Part shown: in pieces, positions 1 through 10,113 of the stretch
How positions within the stretch are numbered: position 1 is the stretch's first letter
How the letters are laid out: each line of letters opens with the position of its first letter
Assembly (NCBI GenBank): GCA_902805845.1
Contig: CADCUI010000020.1
Coordinates: 62,001-126,000 of the forward strand
Source: an uncultured Nocardioidaceae bacterium
GTDB taxonomy: Bacteria; Actinomycetota; Actinomycetes; Propionibacteriales; Nocardioidaceae
DNA length: 64,000 bases
Direction: 5' to 3'
Made by a program: the position numbers and the translations under genes
The notes under the pieces: model-generated
Told to the model about the DNA's origin: nothing
The model's database searches: none
What the model saw: the letters and a program-made list of their open reading frames with translations, nothing else

Positions 1-1225
1 CCACCTGGTAGATCCCGGCGTACGACGAGTCGGGGATCACCGCCAGCGTGTCCGCCTCCTCGCCGTCGGGTCCCCACATGTGGCCCGAGGTGCGGATCAT
101 CGCGGGCATCGAGGCGTCGACGATGACGTCGCTCGGGACGTGCAGGTTCGTGATGCCCTTGTCGGAGTCGACCATGGCGAGCCGCGGGCCCTTGTCGAGC
201 CCTTGGCGGATCGCCTGCTCGATCGGCGACCGCTCCTCCTCCGACAGCTGCTGGAGGCCGCTGAGGATCGCGCCGAGCCCGTTGCTGGCGTGCAGCCCGG
301 CCTTGGCCAGGGTGTCGCCGTGCTTCTCGAAGACCGCGGGAAGGAACGCCTCGACGACGTGCCCGAAGATCACCGGGTCGGAGACCTTCATCATCGTGGC
401 CTTGAGGTGCACCGAGAACAGCACGCCCTCCTCCTCGGCCCGGGCGATCTGGGCGCGGAGGAAGTCACGGAGCGCGGCGACGTGCATGACGGTCGCGTCG
501 ACGACCTCCCCCGCCTGCACCGCAAGGCCCTCACGGAGGACAGTCGTGGTGCCCGCCTCGTCGGTGTGCTCGATCCGCAGGACCGCTTCGGCGTCCATGA
601 CCGTGGACTTCTCGTTGGAGCGGAAGTCGTCGGCGGTCATGTGCGCGACGTTGGTCTTGGAGTCCGGCGACCACGCGCCCATCGAGTGCGGGTGGGAGCG
701 GGCGTAGCTCTTCACCGAGGCCGGCGCCCGGCGGTCGGAGTTGCCCTCGCGGAGCACCGGGTTGACGGCGCTGCCCTTGACCTTGTCGTAGCGGGTGCGG
801 ACGTCGCGCTCCTCGTCGGTCTGCGGATCACCCGGGTAGTCGGGCAGGTCGTAGCCCTGGCCCTGGAGCTCGGCGATCGCGGCCTTCAGCTGCGGGACCG
901 AGGCGCTGATGTTCGGCAGCTTGATGATGTTGGCCTCGGGCCGCTGCGCCAGCTCGCCGAGCTCGGCCAGCGCGTCGTGGATGCGCTGCTCGTCGGTCAG
1001 CCGCTCGGGAAAGCCGGCGATGATCCGACCGGCCAGCGAGATGTCCCGCGGCTCCACCTCGACGCCGGCCTTGGCGGCGTACGCCTGGATGACCGGCAGC
1101 AGCGAGTACGTCGCCAGCAGCGGCGCCTCGTCGGTGCGGGTGTAGAGGATCCCGGGGCTGGTTCCTGTGCTGGTTGCTGGGCTGGTCGCTGGGCTGGTTC
1201 CTGTGCTGGTTGCTGGCTCGGTCAC
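1..1225 (-). CDS. icd: Isocitrate dehydrogenase, NADP-dependent, monomeric type (3' end outside window)
   Basis: This gene encodes the N-terminal 408 residues of a monomeric NADP-dependent isocitrate dehydrogenase, the TCA enzyme that converts isocitrate to 2-oxoglutarate and CO2. The conserved family stretch [19 protein letters not shown] is present near residue 100, followed by GYDLPDYP and later [17 protein letters not shown] close to the window edge. Monomeric enzymes are about 740 residues, so roughly 45 percent lies beyond the left edge. I chose the GTG at 1225 because it starts a continuous frame into the domain; the first 25 residues are a low-complexity Thr/Ser/Pro repeat, so a start further in, near [10 protein letters not shown], cannot be excluded. 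It is divergent from mdh across a 212-bp gap that holds three 22-bp direct repeats. Confidence 0.95.
   Translation of the reverse strand, partial: MTEPATSTGTSPATSPATSTGTSPGILYTRTDEAPLLATYSLLPVIQAYAAKAGVEVEPRDISLAGRIIAGFPERLTDEQRIHDALAELGELAQRPEANIIKLPNISASVPQLKAAIAELQGQGYDLPDYPGDPQTDEERDVRTRYDKVKGSAVNPVLREGNSDRRAPASVKSYARSHPHSMGAWSPDSKTNVAHMTADDFRSNEKSTVMDAEAVLRIEHTDEAGTTTVLREGLAVQAGEVVDATVMHVAALRDFLRAQIARAEEEGVLFSVHLKATMMKVSDPVIFGHVVEAFLPAVFEKHGDTLAKAGLHASNGLGAILSGLQQLSEEERSPIEQAIRQGLDKGPRLAMVDSDKGITNLHVPSDVIVDASMPAMIRTSGHMWGPDGEEADTLAVIPDSSYAGIYQV
1157..1216 (-). repeat. Five 12-bp tandem repeats in the 5' end of icd
   Basis: Five 12-bp units (two identical 24-bp blocks at 1157-1180 and 1193-1216 with one related unit between) encode the tetrapeptides [20 protein letters not shown] at residues 4-23 of the isocitrate dehydrogenase. 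The repeat lengthens the N-terminus without touching the catalytic domain and is a likely site of copy-number variation between strains. Confidence 0.85.
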
Positions 1226-1298
1226 AGCCCCATCCTGCCCCGTGTCCGACCGCGGCCGAAACACGCCCTCGGGGAACGGGAAACCCACCGCCCGCCCC

Positions 1299-1364
1299 GC
1301 CGAGCCGCCCACGATGTCTGGCCGAGCCGCCCACGATGTCTGCCCGAGCCGCCCACGATGTGGG
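1299..1364. repeat. Three 22-bp direct repeats in the icd-mdh divergent promoter region
   Basis: Three head-to-tail 22-bp units start at 1299, 1321 and 1343 and share the core GAGCCGCCCACGATGT. They lie 74 bp from both the icd start (1225) and the mdh start (1438). The same unit, in reverse complement with about 20 of 22 matches, occurs twice at 13967-14010 between sdhB and sucC. This could be a regulator-binding array common to TCA-cycle promoters or a dispersed repeat; the sequence alone does not decide. Confidence 0.8.
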
Positions 1365-1437
1365 GAACCGCCGCTGCTAGCGTCAGGCGTTGACACAGCC
1401 CCCTCGACAGTCCCTCGACCTTGCCAAGGAGCCCCTG

Positions 1438-2424
1438 GTGACCCAGCCCGTCAAGGTGGCCGTGACCGGCGCCGCCGGCCAGATCGGCTACAGCCTGCTC
1501 CCCCGCATCGCCAGCGGCGACCTGCTGGGGCCCGACACCCCGGTCGAGCTGCGGCTGCTGGAGATCGCCCCCGCGCTGAAGGCGCTGGAAGGGGTCGTCA
1601 TGGAGCTCGACGACTGCGCCTTCCCGCTGCTGGCCGGTGTGGAGATCGGCGACGACGCGCACACGATCTTCGACGGCGTCAACCTCGCGCTGCTGGTCGG
1701 CGCCCGGCCACGGTCCAAGGGCATGGAACGCGGCGACCTGCTGTCGGCCAACGGTGCGATCTTCACCGCGCAGGGCAAGGCTCTCAACGAGGTCGCCGCC
1801 GAGGACGTCCGCATCAAGGTCACGGGCAACCCGGCCAACACCAACGCGCTGATCGCCATGCACAACGCCCCGGACATCCCTCGCGAGCGGTTCAGCGCCC
1901 TCACGCGGCTCGACCACAACCGCGCGATCTCGCAGCTCGCCGCCAAGACCGGCGCGAAGGTCACCGACATCAAGAAGATGACGATCTGGGGCAACCACTC
2001 CGCGACGCAGTATCCCGACCTCTTCCACGCCGAGGTCGGCGGCCGCAACGCCGCGGAGGTCGTCGGCGACCAGCAGTGGCTCGAGAACGACTTCATCCCG
2101 ACCGTGGCCAAGCGCGGCGCCGCGATCATCGAGGCCCGGGGCTCGTCCTCTGCGGCGTCCGCGGCGTCGGCCACCATCGACGGCGCCCGCGACTGGCTGA
2201 GGGGTACGCCCGAGGGCGACTGGGTCTCGATGTCCGTCCTCTCCGACGGGTCGTACGACGTGCCGGAGGGGCTGATCTACTCCTTCCCGGTGACCACGAG
2301 CGGCGGGGACTGGCGGATCGTCCAGGGGCTCGAGATCGACGGGTTCTCGCGGGGCAAGATGGAGGCCACCGCGGCGGAGCTCGTCGAGGAGCGCGACGCC
2401 GTCAAGGAGCTCGGACTCATCTGA
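1438..2424 (+). CDS. mdh: Malate dehydrogenase
   Basis: The 328-residue product is a cytosolic malate dehydrogenase of the lactate/malate dehydrogenase superfamily, oxidising malate to oxaloacetate with NAD. The NAD-binding glycine motif GAAGQIG sits at residues 11-17, the substrate arginines fall in [13 protein letters not shown] (residues 88-100), the TGNPANTNA motif is at 129-137, and the catalytic pair is D159 (LTRLDHNRA) and H187 (IWGNHSA). Length matches the usual 325-330 residues of actinobacterial MDH. The GTG at 1438 is chosen because AAGGA lies 8 bases upstream; an upstream TTG at 1390 would add 16 non-conserved residues. The gene is convergent with the next gene and ends in a strong hairpin. 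Confidence 0.97.
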   Translation: MTQPVKVAVTGAAGQIGYSLLPRIASGDLLGPDTPVELRLLEIAPALKALEGVVMELDDCAFPLLAGVEIGDDAHTIFDGVNLALLVGARPRSKGMERGDLLSANGAIFTAQGKALNEVAAEDVRIKVTGNPANTNALIAMHNAPDIPRERFSALTRLDHNRAISQLAAKTGAKVTDIKKMTIWGNHSATQYPDLFHAEVGGRNAAEVVGDQQWLENDFIPTVAKRGAAIIEARGSSSAASAASATIDGARDWLRGTPEGDWVSMSVLSDGSYDVPEGLIYSFPVTTSGGDWRIVQGLEIDGFSRGKMEATAAELVEERDAVKELGLI

Positions 2425-2442
2425 CCCGACCCCGGAGCGGGC

Positions 2443-2468
2443 GGCCGACTGCCCTCAGGGCAGCGGCC
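2443..2468. terminator. Bidirectional hairpin between mdh and the sulfotransferase-like gene
   Basis: GGCCGACTGCCCT and AGGGCAGCGGCC form a near-perfect 12-bp stem around a single base. The hairpin starts 18 bases after the mdh stop and overlaps the last codon of the convergent gene, so it could end transcription in both directions. No U-tract follows on either strand, as is common in high-GC actinobacteria. Confidence 0.6.
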
Positions 2469-3672
2469 GGCCCTTCGTGGTGCGGCGCAGGTACTGACGG
2501 GCGCCCCACGCGGCGACCGGGCTGCGGTCCGCCCACCTCAGCGCGGCGGTCTTCGACCCGAACACCGCAGCCCGCGCCTGGCTCCGCACGACCTCGAGGG
2601 TGCCGGGATGCTCGCCGGACCGCTCGGCCAGGCGGCGGTACCTCCGGAACAGCGCCCCGTGCGCCATGGCCAGCGCCGTGAGCATGTCCTCGAGGACGTC
2701 GACGAGCTCGTCGTCGCTGACGTCGTCGACCGGCCGGTCCACGGCTGCCCCGGGATCCGGGGGAAGCAGGTCGGCGAGGTCGCCGTGGACCACGTGGCCG
2801 CGCTCGCGGAGGCCGGCAACGATTCCCTCGCTGCGCTCGGCGACCCAGGGATGGTGCTCGGCGGGCAGCCGCAGTGGTCGGGTCGCGGGCGCCTCCAGCC
2901 GCTCACGGATCCCGTGCTCGACGAGGTAGAGGTACTGCCGGGTGCTCAGCTTCGTCGCGATCCGGCCGTTGAGCCGCCTCAGGGCCTCGATCTCGACGGC
3001 TCCGAGAGAGCGGTTGCGGGGACCAGCGTCGAGCGACAGCGTGGCCGGCGGGATCCCCAGCGCGTCGGCGAAGCGCTCGAGCAGCACCCGGTCGTCCGCG
3101 CCGGGCGGCGGCACGGTGACGAGGTGGATGCGCTCGGCCGGGACGTGCCGCCGCCAGGCGTCGAGGACCCGGAACACGTCCTGGCGCAGCCAGAAGGCCA
3201 CCCCCGCACGGGAGCCGGTGGCCCCGGCGTCGCGCACCGCGGCGGCGTACTCGGGCCAGGAGACCGTCTCGCCCATCACCACCTCCTGCTGCCACGCCGA
3301 GACCAGCGTGCGACCGAGGTCGCGCAGGCCCACGATCACCTCGACCCGGTGCGGGGCCAGCGCCCGGACCAGTCGGCGCACCTGCGCGGGTCGCGCCACC
3401 GCGAGCAGCTCCTCGGAGAACAGCGCCTTCTCGGCGCCGGCAGCCGCGATGTCGTCGACCAGTCGTCGGAACGCACCGGGGACCACGTCGGCGTCGTCGC
3501 CCTCGATCCGCCGGCCGAGCAGGTCGTAGGCGGCCAGCCGGTGGTCCCGGTGGCGGGTGCCGGGGACGTGGAGCCCCGCGGCCGCGCACTCGTCGCGGCG
3601 CTCGTGCGCAGCCTGCTGGAGGGACGTGGTGCCGGTCTTGGCCAGGCCGATGTGGACGTAGACGGTGCTCAC
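2455..3672 (-). CDS. Sulfotransferase-family protein (PAPS-binding-like)
   Basis: The 405-residue product begins with a P-loop-like 5'-phosphosulfate-binding motif, VHIGLAKTGTTSLQQ (residues 6-20), typical of sulfotransferases that use PAPS as donor. A second motif, VGLRDLGRTLVSAWQQE, resembles the 3'-phosphate-binding Arg...Ser segment of the family. The remaining sequence is Arg/Ala-rich with no membrane segment, so a soluble enzyme acting on an unknown acceptor is likely. I chose the GTG at 3672 because it overlaps the stop of the upstream DUF3017 gene by the sequence GTGA, implying translational coupling; an upstream alternative would only add arginine-rich residues. The acceptor substrate cannot be told from sequence. 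Confidence 0.7.
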   Translation of the reverse strand: MSTVYVHIGLAKTGTTSLQQAAHERRDECAAAGLHVPGTRHRDHRLAAYDLLGRRIEGDDADVVPGAFRRLVDDIAAAGAEKALFSEELLAVARPAQVRRLVRALAPHRVEVIVGLRDLGRTLVSAWQQEVVMGETVSWPEYAAAVRDAGATGSRAGVAFWLRQDVFRVLDAWRRHVPAERIHLVTVPPPGADDRVLLERFADALGIPPATLSLDAGPRNRSLGAVEIEALRRLNGRIATKLSTRQYLYLVEHGIRERLEAPATRPLRLPAEHHPWVAERSEGIVAGLRERGHVVHGDLADLLPPDPGAAVDRPVDDVSDDELVDVLEDMLTALAMAHGALFRRYRRLAERSGEHPGTLEVVRSQARAAVFGSKTAALRWADRSPVAAWGARQYLRRTTKGRPLP

Positions 3673-4043
3673 AGCGGACCGCCCCGCAGGGCGGCGGCGA
3701 GCAGGCACAGCGCGGTGCCGAGACCGACGAGGGTGGTCACGTCGACGAGCTTGCGACGTACGCCGAGCATGCCTGCCGACTCCTCACGCAGGACCAGCCG
3801 CGCGAGGCCGCCGAGCACCGCCGATCCCCCCATCACCATGAGGCCGCTGCGCCAGGGGCCGACGACCACCAGCAGCAGCCCGACCAGGGTGACGGCGAGC
3901 ACCCCCAGGAACACGACACCTCCGACCGTCCGCGGCTTCCGCGGGACGATGCTGTGCTCGGGGTCCGGGAACGGCCGGTGGGGCTCCTCGTCCGGCGGCA
4001 GCCGGGGATCGGGTACGTCGGCGCGGCCGTCCTGGCCGGTCAT
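3669..4043 (-). CDS. DUF3017 membrane protein
   Basis: This 124-residue protein has a charged N-terminal tail of about 40 residues and three predicted membrane segments (roughly 41-63, 66-83 and 100-120). The pattern [11 protein letters not shown] followed by [18 protein letters not shown]-type residues (around 66-100) fits DUF3017, an actinobacterial family normally found directly after folD. The same order is seen here: the start overlaps the folD stop by ATGA and its own stop overlaps the next gene by GTGA. Function is not known; its conserved position suggests a housekeeping membrane role rather than a folate reaction. Confidence 0.85.
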   Translation of the reverse strand: MTGQDGRADVPDPRLPPDEEPHRPFPDPEHSIVPRKPRTVGGVVFLGVLAVTLVGLLLVVVGPWRSGLMVMGGSAVLGGLARLVLREESAGMLGVRRKLVDVTTLVGLGTALCLLAAALRGGPL

Positions 4044-4894
4044 GGAGTGGCGTGCTCGGCGGCCTCCACGATGTTGGCCAGCAACATCGCCCGGGTCATG
4101 GGCCCCACGCCACCCGGGTTCGGGGAGACCCAGGCCGCCACCTCGGACACGTCGGCCGCCAGGTCGCCGGCCACCTGGCCGGACTCGTCCCGGGACACCC
4201 CGACGTCGAGGACGGCCGCGCCCGGCTTCACCATGTCGCCGGTGATGATGCCCGCCACTCCGGCCGCGGCCACCACGATGTCGGCGGTGCGCGTGTGCAT
4301 CGCCAGGTCACGGGTGCCGGTGTGGCACAGCGTCACGGTCGCGTTCTCGGTGCGACGCGTCAGCAGCAGCCCCAGCGGACGGCCCACGGTGACACCGCGA
4401 CCGATGACGCAGACCTCGGCGCCGGCCAGGTCGACGTCGTGCCGGCGCAGCAGCTCGACGATCCCGCGCGGGGTGCAGGGCAGGGGCGCGGTGCGGCCGA
4501 GGACGAGCCAGCCGAGGTTGGTCGGGTGCAGCCCGTCGGCGTCCTTGGCGGGATCGATCATGCCGAGGATCGTGTTCTCGTCCATGTGCTTGGGCAGCGG
4601 CAGCTGCACGATGTAGCCGGTGCAGGCCGGGTCGTCGTTGAGGCGGCGTACCGCCTCCTCCACCTCCGCCTGCGACGCGTCCCCGGGCAGGTCGACCCGG
4701 AGCGAGGTGATGCCCACCTCCGCGCAGTCACGGTGCTTGCCGGCGACGTACCAGCGGCTGCCGGGGTCGTCGCCGACGAGCACGGTGCCGAGGCCGGGCA
4801 CCACGCCCCGCTCCCGGAGCTTCTCCACCCGTTCGGTGAGCTCGCGCTTGATCGCCGCCGAGGTGGCCTTGCCGTCCAGTGTCCGTGCCGTCAC
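4040..4894 (-). CDS. folD: Bifunctional methylenetetrahydrofolate dehydrogenase/cyclohydrolase
   Basis: The 284-residue protein matches FolD, which interconverts 5,10-methylene-, methenyl- and 10-formyl-tetrahydrofolate and so feeds purine synthesis. The catalytic segment [12 protein letters not shown] carries Y49 and K53, the substrate signature [14 protein letters not shown] is near residue 95-108, and the NADP-binding loop [16 protein letters not shown] is near 158-173. The loop has Gly where many bacteria have Ser, a common actinobacterial form. PurH and PurN, which consume 10-formyl-THF, are encoded 1.4 kb away on the same strand. It leads a three-gene run with DUF3017 and the sulfotransferase-like gene through 4-base overlaps. 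Confidence 0.97.
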   Translation of the reverse strand: MTARTLDGKATSAAIKRELTERVEKLRERGVVPGLGTVLVGDDPGSRWYVAGKHRDCAEVGITSLRVDLPGDASQAEVEEAVRRLNDDPACTGYIVQLPLPKHMDENTILGMIDPAKDADGLHPTNLGWLVLGRTAPLPCTPRGIVELLRRHDVDLAGAEVCVIGRGVTVGRPLGLLLTRRTENATVTLCHTGTRDLAMHTRTADIVVAAAGVAGIITGDMVKPGAAVLDVGVSRDESGQVAGDLAADVSEVAAWVSPNPGGVGPMTRAMLLANIVEAAEHATP

Positions 4895-4946
4895 CGGGGC
4901 ATCCTCTCACCACCCGAGGGCGGGACCGGCCGCGGCGAGCCAGGAC

Positions 4947-6206
4947 TCAGCGCGGCGTCGCCCGCCAGCGGGCCAGCAGGTCGGCAGGCACCAGCGACCC
5001 GGGTCCCGCGCCCTGGAGCCGCCAGTACGACGAGGCGCCGGTCCGTGACGGGATCGTCTCGCAGTCGACCCTGGTGTCCCGGTCGTCCAGGCAGCGGTCC
5101 TCACCGGCACCACCGTCCAAGAGGTCGACGCCGGGGCCTCCGTCGAGCGAGTCGCGCCCGGCCAGGCCCCGCAAGGTGTCCGCGCCCCGGTCGCCGTGCA
5201 GGGAGTTCCGGCCGGCGGTTCCCGACAGGGTGTCAGGGCCCGGTCCGCCCGCCGCGTCCTCGAAGCTCCACAGCCGCGCCGACGAATTCCCGTGCTCACC
5301 GGTCCCGGCTCTGAGGTCGATCGTGACAGGGCTGTCGCCCTCGAAGCCCATCGCCACGAGATCTCGGCCGTCACCACCGCGCACGTCGGCGTCCCCGCGG
5401 AGGAACAACGCGAAGTCCGCTCCCGTGCCGGCCTGGACGACGGCGTCCCCGAACACCGCGAACAGGTCGCTGCCCGCGCCCAGCCGGGCGGCGTCGGCCC
5501 CGCGCAGGAGCGCGATGTCGGATCCCGGAGCTCCGCGGACGGAGTCGGCACCGACGCCGGAGTCGAGGAAGTCCCGACCGCCGCGGCCGTCGATCGCGTC
5601 CATGCCGATGCCTCCGGCGAAGAAGTCCGCCCGGCGGGAGCCCGACAAGGAGTCGTCGTGTCTCGATCCCATCACCTGGTTCACCCCGGACACCCGGTCG
5701 GTTCCCAGGCCACGGGACCAGCTGGAGCCGGCTGCCAGGTCCACCACGACCCGGTGCTCGGCGTGCAGGAACGTGAGCATGGAGCCTGCTCCCGCCCGGC
5801 GCCCGAGGATCCGGTCGTCACCGGGGTCGGCGACGAAGAGGTCGGACCCAGAGCGGCGGCCGGCGGCTCCGGAGGACACCGTGTCGGCACCCCGGCCGCC
5901 GCGCAAGCGGTCGCTGCCGTCCCCACCACGCACCAGGTCCGGACCGGAACCGCCCCTGAGGTCGTCGCGACCGGCGCCACCGCAGACGAGGTCGTGGCCA
6001 CCTCGCCCCCGGATCACGTCGCCGCCGCCGAGGCCGGCGATGACGTCGCGCCCTGCGGTCCCGAACAGCCGGTCGGACGCGGGGGTGCCGACGACGGTGG
6101 CGCGCTCTCCCGCGCACGAGACCGCAGCGGCGGCCGGCGGGGCGACCGCCAGAGCACCCAGCGGGCCGAGGGCCAGGACGGCGGACAGGGTCGCGGTGCT
6201 GCGCAT
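4947..6206 (-). CDS. Secreted RTX-like calcium-binding repeat protein
   Basis: The 419-residue product starts with a signal peptide (MRSTATLSAVLALGPLG... cleaved near AAAA/VSC around residue 28) and is otherwise built from glycine/aspartate nonapeptides of the GGxGxDxLxG type. Clear blocks are at about residues 45-110 (for example GGAGRDDLRGGSGPDLVRGG), 185-290 and 325-375. Such repeats fold as calcium-binding parallel beta-rolls. No enzymatic domain, adhesion domain or type I secretion gene is visible nearby, and the signal peptide implies Sec export, so this looks like one of the many actinobacterial exported beta-roll proteins rather than a toxin. It is flanked by folD and purH with 50-80 bp gaps and seems monocistronic. 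Confidence 0.85.
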   Translation of the reverse strand: MRSTATLSAVLALGPLGALAVAPPAAAAVSCAGERATVVGTPASDRLFGTAGRDVIAGLGGGDVIRGRGGHDLVCGGAGRDDLRGGSGPDLVRGGDGSDRLRGGRGADTVSSGAAGRRSGSDLFVADPGDDRILGRRAGAGSMLTFLHAEHRVVVDLAAGSSWSRGLGTDRVSGVNQVMGSRHDDSLSGSRRADFFAGGIGMDAIDGRGGRDFLDSGVGADSVRGAPGSDIALLRGADAARLGAGSDLFAVFGDAVVQAGTGADFALFLRGDADVRGGDGRDLVAMGFEGDSPVTIDLRAGTGEHGNSSARLWSFEDAAGGPGPDTLSGTAGRNSLHGDRGADTLRGLAGRDSLDGGPGVDLLDGGAGEDRCLDDRDTRVDCETIPSRTGASSYWRLQGAGPGSLVPADLLARWRATPR

Positions 6207-6285
6207 GCGGCGCCTCTCGTCAGGCGATGGGGCGCCTCACGCTACGCCTGGTCCACCCGCGATGTCCCTCGTCCCACGCGGCTCG

Positions 6286-7884
6286 TCAGTGGAAGAAGTG
6301 ACGCGTCCCGGTGAGGTACATCGTGATCCCGGCGTCCCGTGCCGCCGCCACGACCTCCTCGTCGCGGACCGACCCCCCGGGCTGCACCACCGCGCGGACC
6401 CCGCCGTCGGCCAGGATCTGCAGGCCGTCGGGGAACGGGAAGAACGCGTCGCTGGCGGCCACCGCACCGGCTGCCCGGTCACCCGCCCGGCTCACCGCCA
6501 GCCGGCACGAGTCCACGCGGTTGACCTGGCCCATGCCGACCCCGACCGAGGCGCCGTCGGCGGCGAGCAGGATCGCGTTCGACTTCACCGACCGGCACGC
6601 CCGCCAGGCGAAGGCCAGGTCGGCCAGCGTCGCCTCGGACGCCGGCTCCCCACTCGCCAGCCGCCAGCGCACCGGGTCGTCGCCGCCGTCGGCCACCTCG
6701 GCGTCGACCAGGTCGCGGTGCTGCATGAGCAGCCCGCCGCTGATCGGCCGGATCTCCGCCGCGGGCCCGCGGTGCGGCGGTGGCACCACCAGCACCCGGA
6801 GGTTCTTCTTGCCCGCCAGCACCTCCACCGCGCCCTCGTCGTACGCCGGAGCAACGATGACCTCGGTGAAGATCTCGGCCACCTGCTCGGCCATGGCGAC
6901 CGTGACCGGAACGTTCGTGGCGATCACCCCGCCGAACGCCGAGACCGGGTCGCACGCGTGCGCCTTGCGGTGGGCCTGCGCGACCGCGTCGGACGGGTCG
7001 TCGCCGACCGCGATCCCGCAGGGGTTGGCGTGCTTGATGATCGCGACGGCGGGCTGCTCGAAGTCGTACGCCGCACGCCGGGCCGCGTCTGCGTCGACGT
7101 AGTTGTTGTAGGACATCTCCTTGCCGTGCAGCTGCTCGGCCCCGGCGAGTCCGCCGCCCTCCCAGCTGGTGTAGAGCGCGGCGGGCTGGTGCGGGTTCTC
7201 GCCGTAGCGCAGCACCGACGCCTTGCCCCACGTCGCGCCGACCCACGCCGGGAACCCGCTGCCGTCGCTGGTGTCGACCAGGGCGTTGCCCATCCACGAG
7301 GCCACCGCCACGTCGTACGTCGCGGTGTGGACGAACGCCTCGGCCGCGAGCCGCTGCCGCTCGGCGAGCGTGAAGCCGCCCCGCCCCACGGCCCCCAGCA
7401 CCTCGGGGTAGTGGTCGGGCGAGGTGACCACGGCGACCGAGGGGTGGTTCTTCGCGGCGGCCCGCACCATCGAGGGACCACCGATGTCGATCTGCTCGAC
7501 GCACTCGTCGGCCGACGCCCCGGACCTGACGGTGTCGGTGAAGGGATAGAGGTTGACCACCACGAGGTCGAACGGCTCGACCTCCAGCTCCTCGAGCTGG
7601 CGACGGTGCGACTCCAGCCGGAGGTCGGCGAGGATGCCGGCGTGCACCCGCGGGTGCAGCGTCTTGACCCGGCCGTCGAGGCACTCGGGGAACCCGGTGA
7701 GCTCCTCGACCCTGGTCACCGGTACGCCGGCGGCAGCGATCCGGCCGGCCGTCGACCCGGTCGACACCAGCTGGACCCCCGCGGCGTGCAGCCCCTGCGC
7801 CAGCTCGTCCAGGCCGGTCTTGTCGTAGACGGAGACCAGTGCCCGGCGCACCGGCCGGCTGTCCTCGGTTGCCTGCTGGGTCAC
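6286..7884 (-). CDS. purH: Bifunctional AICAR transformylase/IMP cyclohydrolase
   Basis: The 532-residue protein carries out the last two steps of purine synthesis, formylating AICAR and closing the ring to IMP. The N-terminal cyclohydrolase part (about 1-200) includes VSVYDKTGL and [14 protein letters not shown] (residues 70-83); the transformylase part includes RYGENPHQ (226-233), [10 protein letters not shown] and KHANPCG with catalytic K284 and H285. Length agrees with E. coli PurH (529). The GTG at 7884 is chosen because it overlaps the purN stop as GTGA; the frame stays open upstream but would run through purN. purN, purH and the DUF6350 gene form one transcription unit as in mycobacteria. 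Confidence 0.97.
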   Translation of the reverse strand: MTQQATEDSRPVRRALVSVYDKTGLDELAQGLHAAGVQLVSTGSTAGRIAAAGVPVTRVEELTGFPECLDGRVKTLHPRVHAGILADLRLESHRRQLEELEVEPFDLVVVNLYPFTDTVRSGASADECVEQIDIGGPSMVRAAAKNHPSVAVVTSPDHYPEVLGAVGRGGFTLAERQRLAAEAFVHTATYDVAVASWMGNALVDTSDGSGFPAWVGATWGKASVLRYGENPHQPAALYTSWEGGGLAGAEQLHGKEMSYNNYVDADAARRAAYDFEQPAVAIIKHANPCGIAVGDDPSDAVAQAHRKAHACDPVSAFGGVIATNVPVTVAMAEQVAEIFTEVIVAPAYDEGAVEVLAGKKNLRVLVVPPPHRGPAAEIRPISGGLLMQHRDLVDAEVADGGDDPVRWRLASGEPASEATLADLAFAWRACRSVKSNAILLAADGASVGVGMGQVNRVDSCRLAVSRAGDRAAGAVAASDAFFPFPDGLQILADGGVRAVVQPGGSVRDEEVVAAARDAGITMYLTGTRHFFH

Positions 7885-8516
7885 TGGCCGAACCGCACCT
7901 TCCTGTCGTGGATCCTGAAACCGTCGCGGGCCATGCGCCCCACGGCGTCGACGAGCATCTGACGCTCGGCGACCTTGATGCGCTCGTGGAGCGCGTCGAC
8001 GTCGTCGTCGTCGAGCACCGGCACCACCGTCTGCGCGACGATCGGCCCGGTGTCCACGCCGGCGTCGACGAGGAACAGCGTCGCGCCGGCGACCTTGACC
8101 CCGTAGGTCAGGGCATCGGCAGGCCCGTGCATCCCGGGGAAGGCCGGGGACAGCGCGGGATGGGTGTTGACGCAGCGTCCCCCGAACGCATGCAGGAAGA
8201 CCGGCCCGACGAGCTTCATGAAGCCCGCGAGCACGACGAGGTCGGGCTCGAGCGCGCGCACGCTCTCGGTCAGCGCCTCGTCCCACGCCGCGCGGTCGGG
8301 GTGGTCCTTCACCCGGTGGACGAAGGTCGGGACGCCGGCACGCTCGGCGCGGGCGAGCCCCTCGATGCCGTCGCGGTCGGAGCCGACCCCCACCACCTCC
8401 GCCCCGTAGTCGACGGCGGCCGCCGCGTCCAGCAGCGCCTGCAGGTTGGTGCCGGAGCCCGACACCAGCACGACGAGGCGCACCGGTCCGGGGTCGGTGG
8501 AGGGCGGCACGGGCAC
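7881..8516 (-). CDS. purN: Phosphoribosylglycinamide formyltransferase
   Basis: The 211-residue product is GAR transformylase, moving a formyl group from 10-formyl-THF to GAR in purine synthesis. Visible landmarks are the phosphate-binding [11 protein letters not shown] (residues 19-29), catalytic N117 and H119 in [13 protein letters not shown], and D155 in [12 protein letters not shown]. The length matches the family (about 210). It starts at GTG 8516, 35 bases after the upstream perM-like stop, and its end overlaps purH by four bases, so expression is coupled to purH. Confidence 0.97.
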   Translation of the reverse strand: MPVPPSTDPGPVRLVVLVSGSGTNLQALLDAAAAVDYGAEVVGVGSDRDGIEGLARAERAGVPTFVHRVKDHPDRAAWDEALTESVRALEPDLVVLAGFMKLVGPVFLHAFGGRCVNTHPALSPAFPGMHGPADALTYGVKVAGATLFLVDAGVDTGPIVAQTVVPVLDDDDVDALHERIKVAERQMLVDAVGRMARDGFRIHDRKVRFGQ

Positions 8517-8551
8517 AGGCTACCGAGCAACGATCCCGGCGCCCGAGGCGC

Positions 8552-10024
8552 TCAGCGCTTCTGCGGCAGCCGGAGCTGCACCGTGTCCTCGGTGGAGAGG
8601 TCGGTGTGCTGGGGAGGCGTCGGTCCCCCGGCCTGCTCGGCCTCCTGGCCGCTTGTCTGCGGCGCTAGCCGGTCGTCGACGGTGACCTTGGGCAGGTGCA
8701 CCGGTTCGGTGAGGTCGTCGGGACCGGCCAGCGGCCGGGCCACCACCGGCGCGGCGGACGTCAGCGACGAGGTGGGCGGCTGTGCGTGCTCGGCCTCCGG
8801 CAGGTCCTGTCGGCGGGCAGCCCAGGTGGCCAGCACCCCACCGAGGGTCGCTGCCGGTGCGACCGACACCAGCCCGGCGACCAACGTCGACCCGAAGGCG
8901 GCGCCGATCTCGGTCATCCGCCCCGAGCCGATCGCGCCGCCGGCGTACGACGTCGCGACCGCGAGCAGCAGGCTGCCGAGCGCCCCGGCGGCCAGACCCC
9001 GCACCGCGCCGGTCTGGTAGGAGCGGGTGGGCAGCGTCCGGCCGGTGAGGTACGCCGACCCCAGGCCCGCCAGCACCGGCACGGCGAGCAGCCCCATGGC
9101 CCACCCAGGGGTCCAGCCGTCGCCGGGCAGCGCGGCGAGCACCGGCACCGCCGGGACGGGACCGAGCGAGACCTCCGCAGGCGACACGACCGTGCCGGCC
9201 CCCATGGCGAAGCCGGGGCCGAGCAGGTAGGCCGCGGCCAGCAACGACAGGTTCGGCGCGATGGCCGCGACGAGCAGCAGCGACAGGAGACCGCCGGTGA
9301 CGTCGAGACGAAGGCTCTCCGTCACGTTCGCGGCCGCCGAGCCGCGGAGGGCAAGGGCCACCGCGATGAGGAGGGAGCCGGCCGCGGTGAGCAGCCCGAC
9401 GACGGCCAGCGCGCCGTACCCGACCGCGAGCGCCGGGACCGGGATGCTGCGGCGCAGCGCGCCGCCGAGCTGCGCCCCGCGCACGAGCCCCAGCGCGCCG
9501 GCGACACCGCCGACCACGGCACCGCCGAGGAAGGCCGCGCCCAGGGCCGGCTCGGCGCCCGGCGCTGCCGCGAGCAGGGACGTCAGCAGCGCCAGGACGG
9601 CGTAGACGCCCGCCATCGCGACCGCGGCCAGCCCTACCGACCGCAGGTCCTCGTCGTGCGCGGTGCGGCCCGCCCACCGCCCGAGCAGGTAGGCCACCCA
9701 GGCGCACAGCAGCGTGAGTCCCACCGGCGAGGCCGTCACGGTGACGTCGCGCAAGGTCAGCGACGCGCCGTGGGCAAGGAGCCAGCCGTCGGCTGCGACG
9801 CGGAGCACCGACCGGGTCGTGCCGTGGCTGCCGCCGTCGGCGGCGTACCAGCCGGCCAGGCCCACGGCCCACAGCGCCATCAGGACCGCTGCCGGGGCTG
9901 CGGCACCCGCGAGAATTGCGGTCACCGCGAGCGGCCGCCGCCGGCTCCCACCCTCGCCGGTCCCGGCAGGGACGGCGGCGCGGCGGGGCGCCCGGGAGGG
10001 CCGCGGCGTGAGCAGATCGGTCAT
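8552..10024 (-). CDS. perM: DUF6350/PerM-family integral membrane protein
   Basis: The 490-residue protein is almost wholly hydrophobic, with about ten predicted membrane helices between residues 25 and 400 and a charged, Pro/Gln-rich C-terminal tail of about 80 residues (ending [12 protein letters not shown]). Its composition and its place directly before purN-purH match the DUF6350 family, whose mycobacterial member Rv0955 (PerM) is known to support cell division and acid/persistence survival in that same gene order. I use ATG 10024; longer frames upstream add only arginine-rich residues. The assignment rests on synteny and overall architecture rather than on a catalytic motif. It is divergent from kynU across 89 bp. 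Confidence 0.75.
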   Translation of the reverse strand: MTDLLTPRPSRAPRRAAVPAGTGEGGSRRRPLAVTAILAGAAAPAAVLMALWAVGLAGWYAADGGSHGTTRSVLRVAADGWLLAHGASLTLRDVTVTASPVGLTLLCAWVAYLLGRWAGRTAHDEDLRSVGLAAVAMAGVYAVLALLTSLLAAAPGAEPALGAAFLGGAVVGGVAGALGLVRGAQLGGALRRSIPVPALAVGYGALAVVGLLTAAGSLLIAVALALRGSAAANVTESLRLDVTGGLLSLLLVAAIAPNLSLLAAAYLLGPGFAMGAGTVVSPAEVSLGPVPAVPVLAALPGDGWTPGWAMGLLAVPVLAGLGSAYLTGRTLPTRSYQTGAVRGLAAGALGSLLLAVATSYAGGAIGSGRMTEIGAAFGSTLVAGLVSVAPAATLGGVLATWAARRQDLPEAEHAQPPTSSLTSAAPVVARPLAGPDDLTEPVHLPKVTVDDRLAPQTSGQEAEQAGGPTPPQHTDLSTEDTVQLRLPQKR

Positions 10025-10113
10025 CGCGACCAGTCTCACCCGGCCCGCGGCACCGGCCCGGGCGGACACGCCGCCCGCTCGGCGAGCCACGGCGACTCCG
10101 TACAGTCGGAGGC

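Noticed and set aside
4947-6206. RTX toxin
   Set aside because: Only signal peptide and beta-roll repeats are present; no activating acyltransferase, type I secretion genes or catalytic domain.
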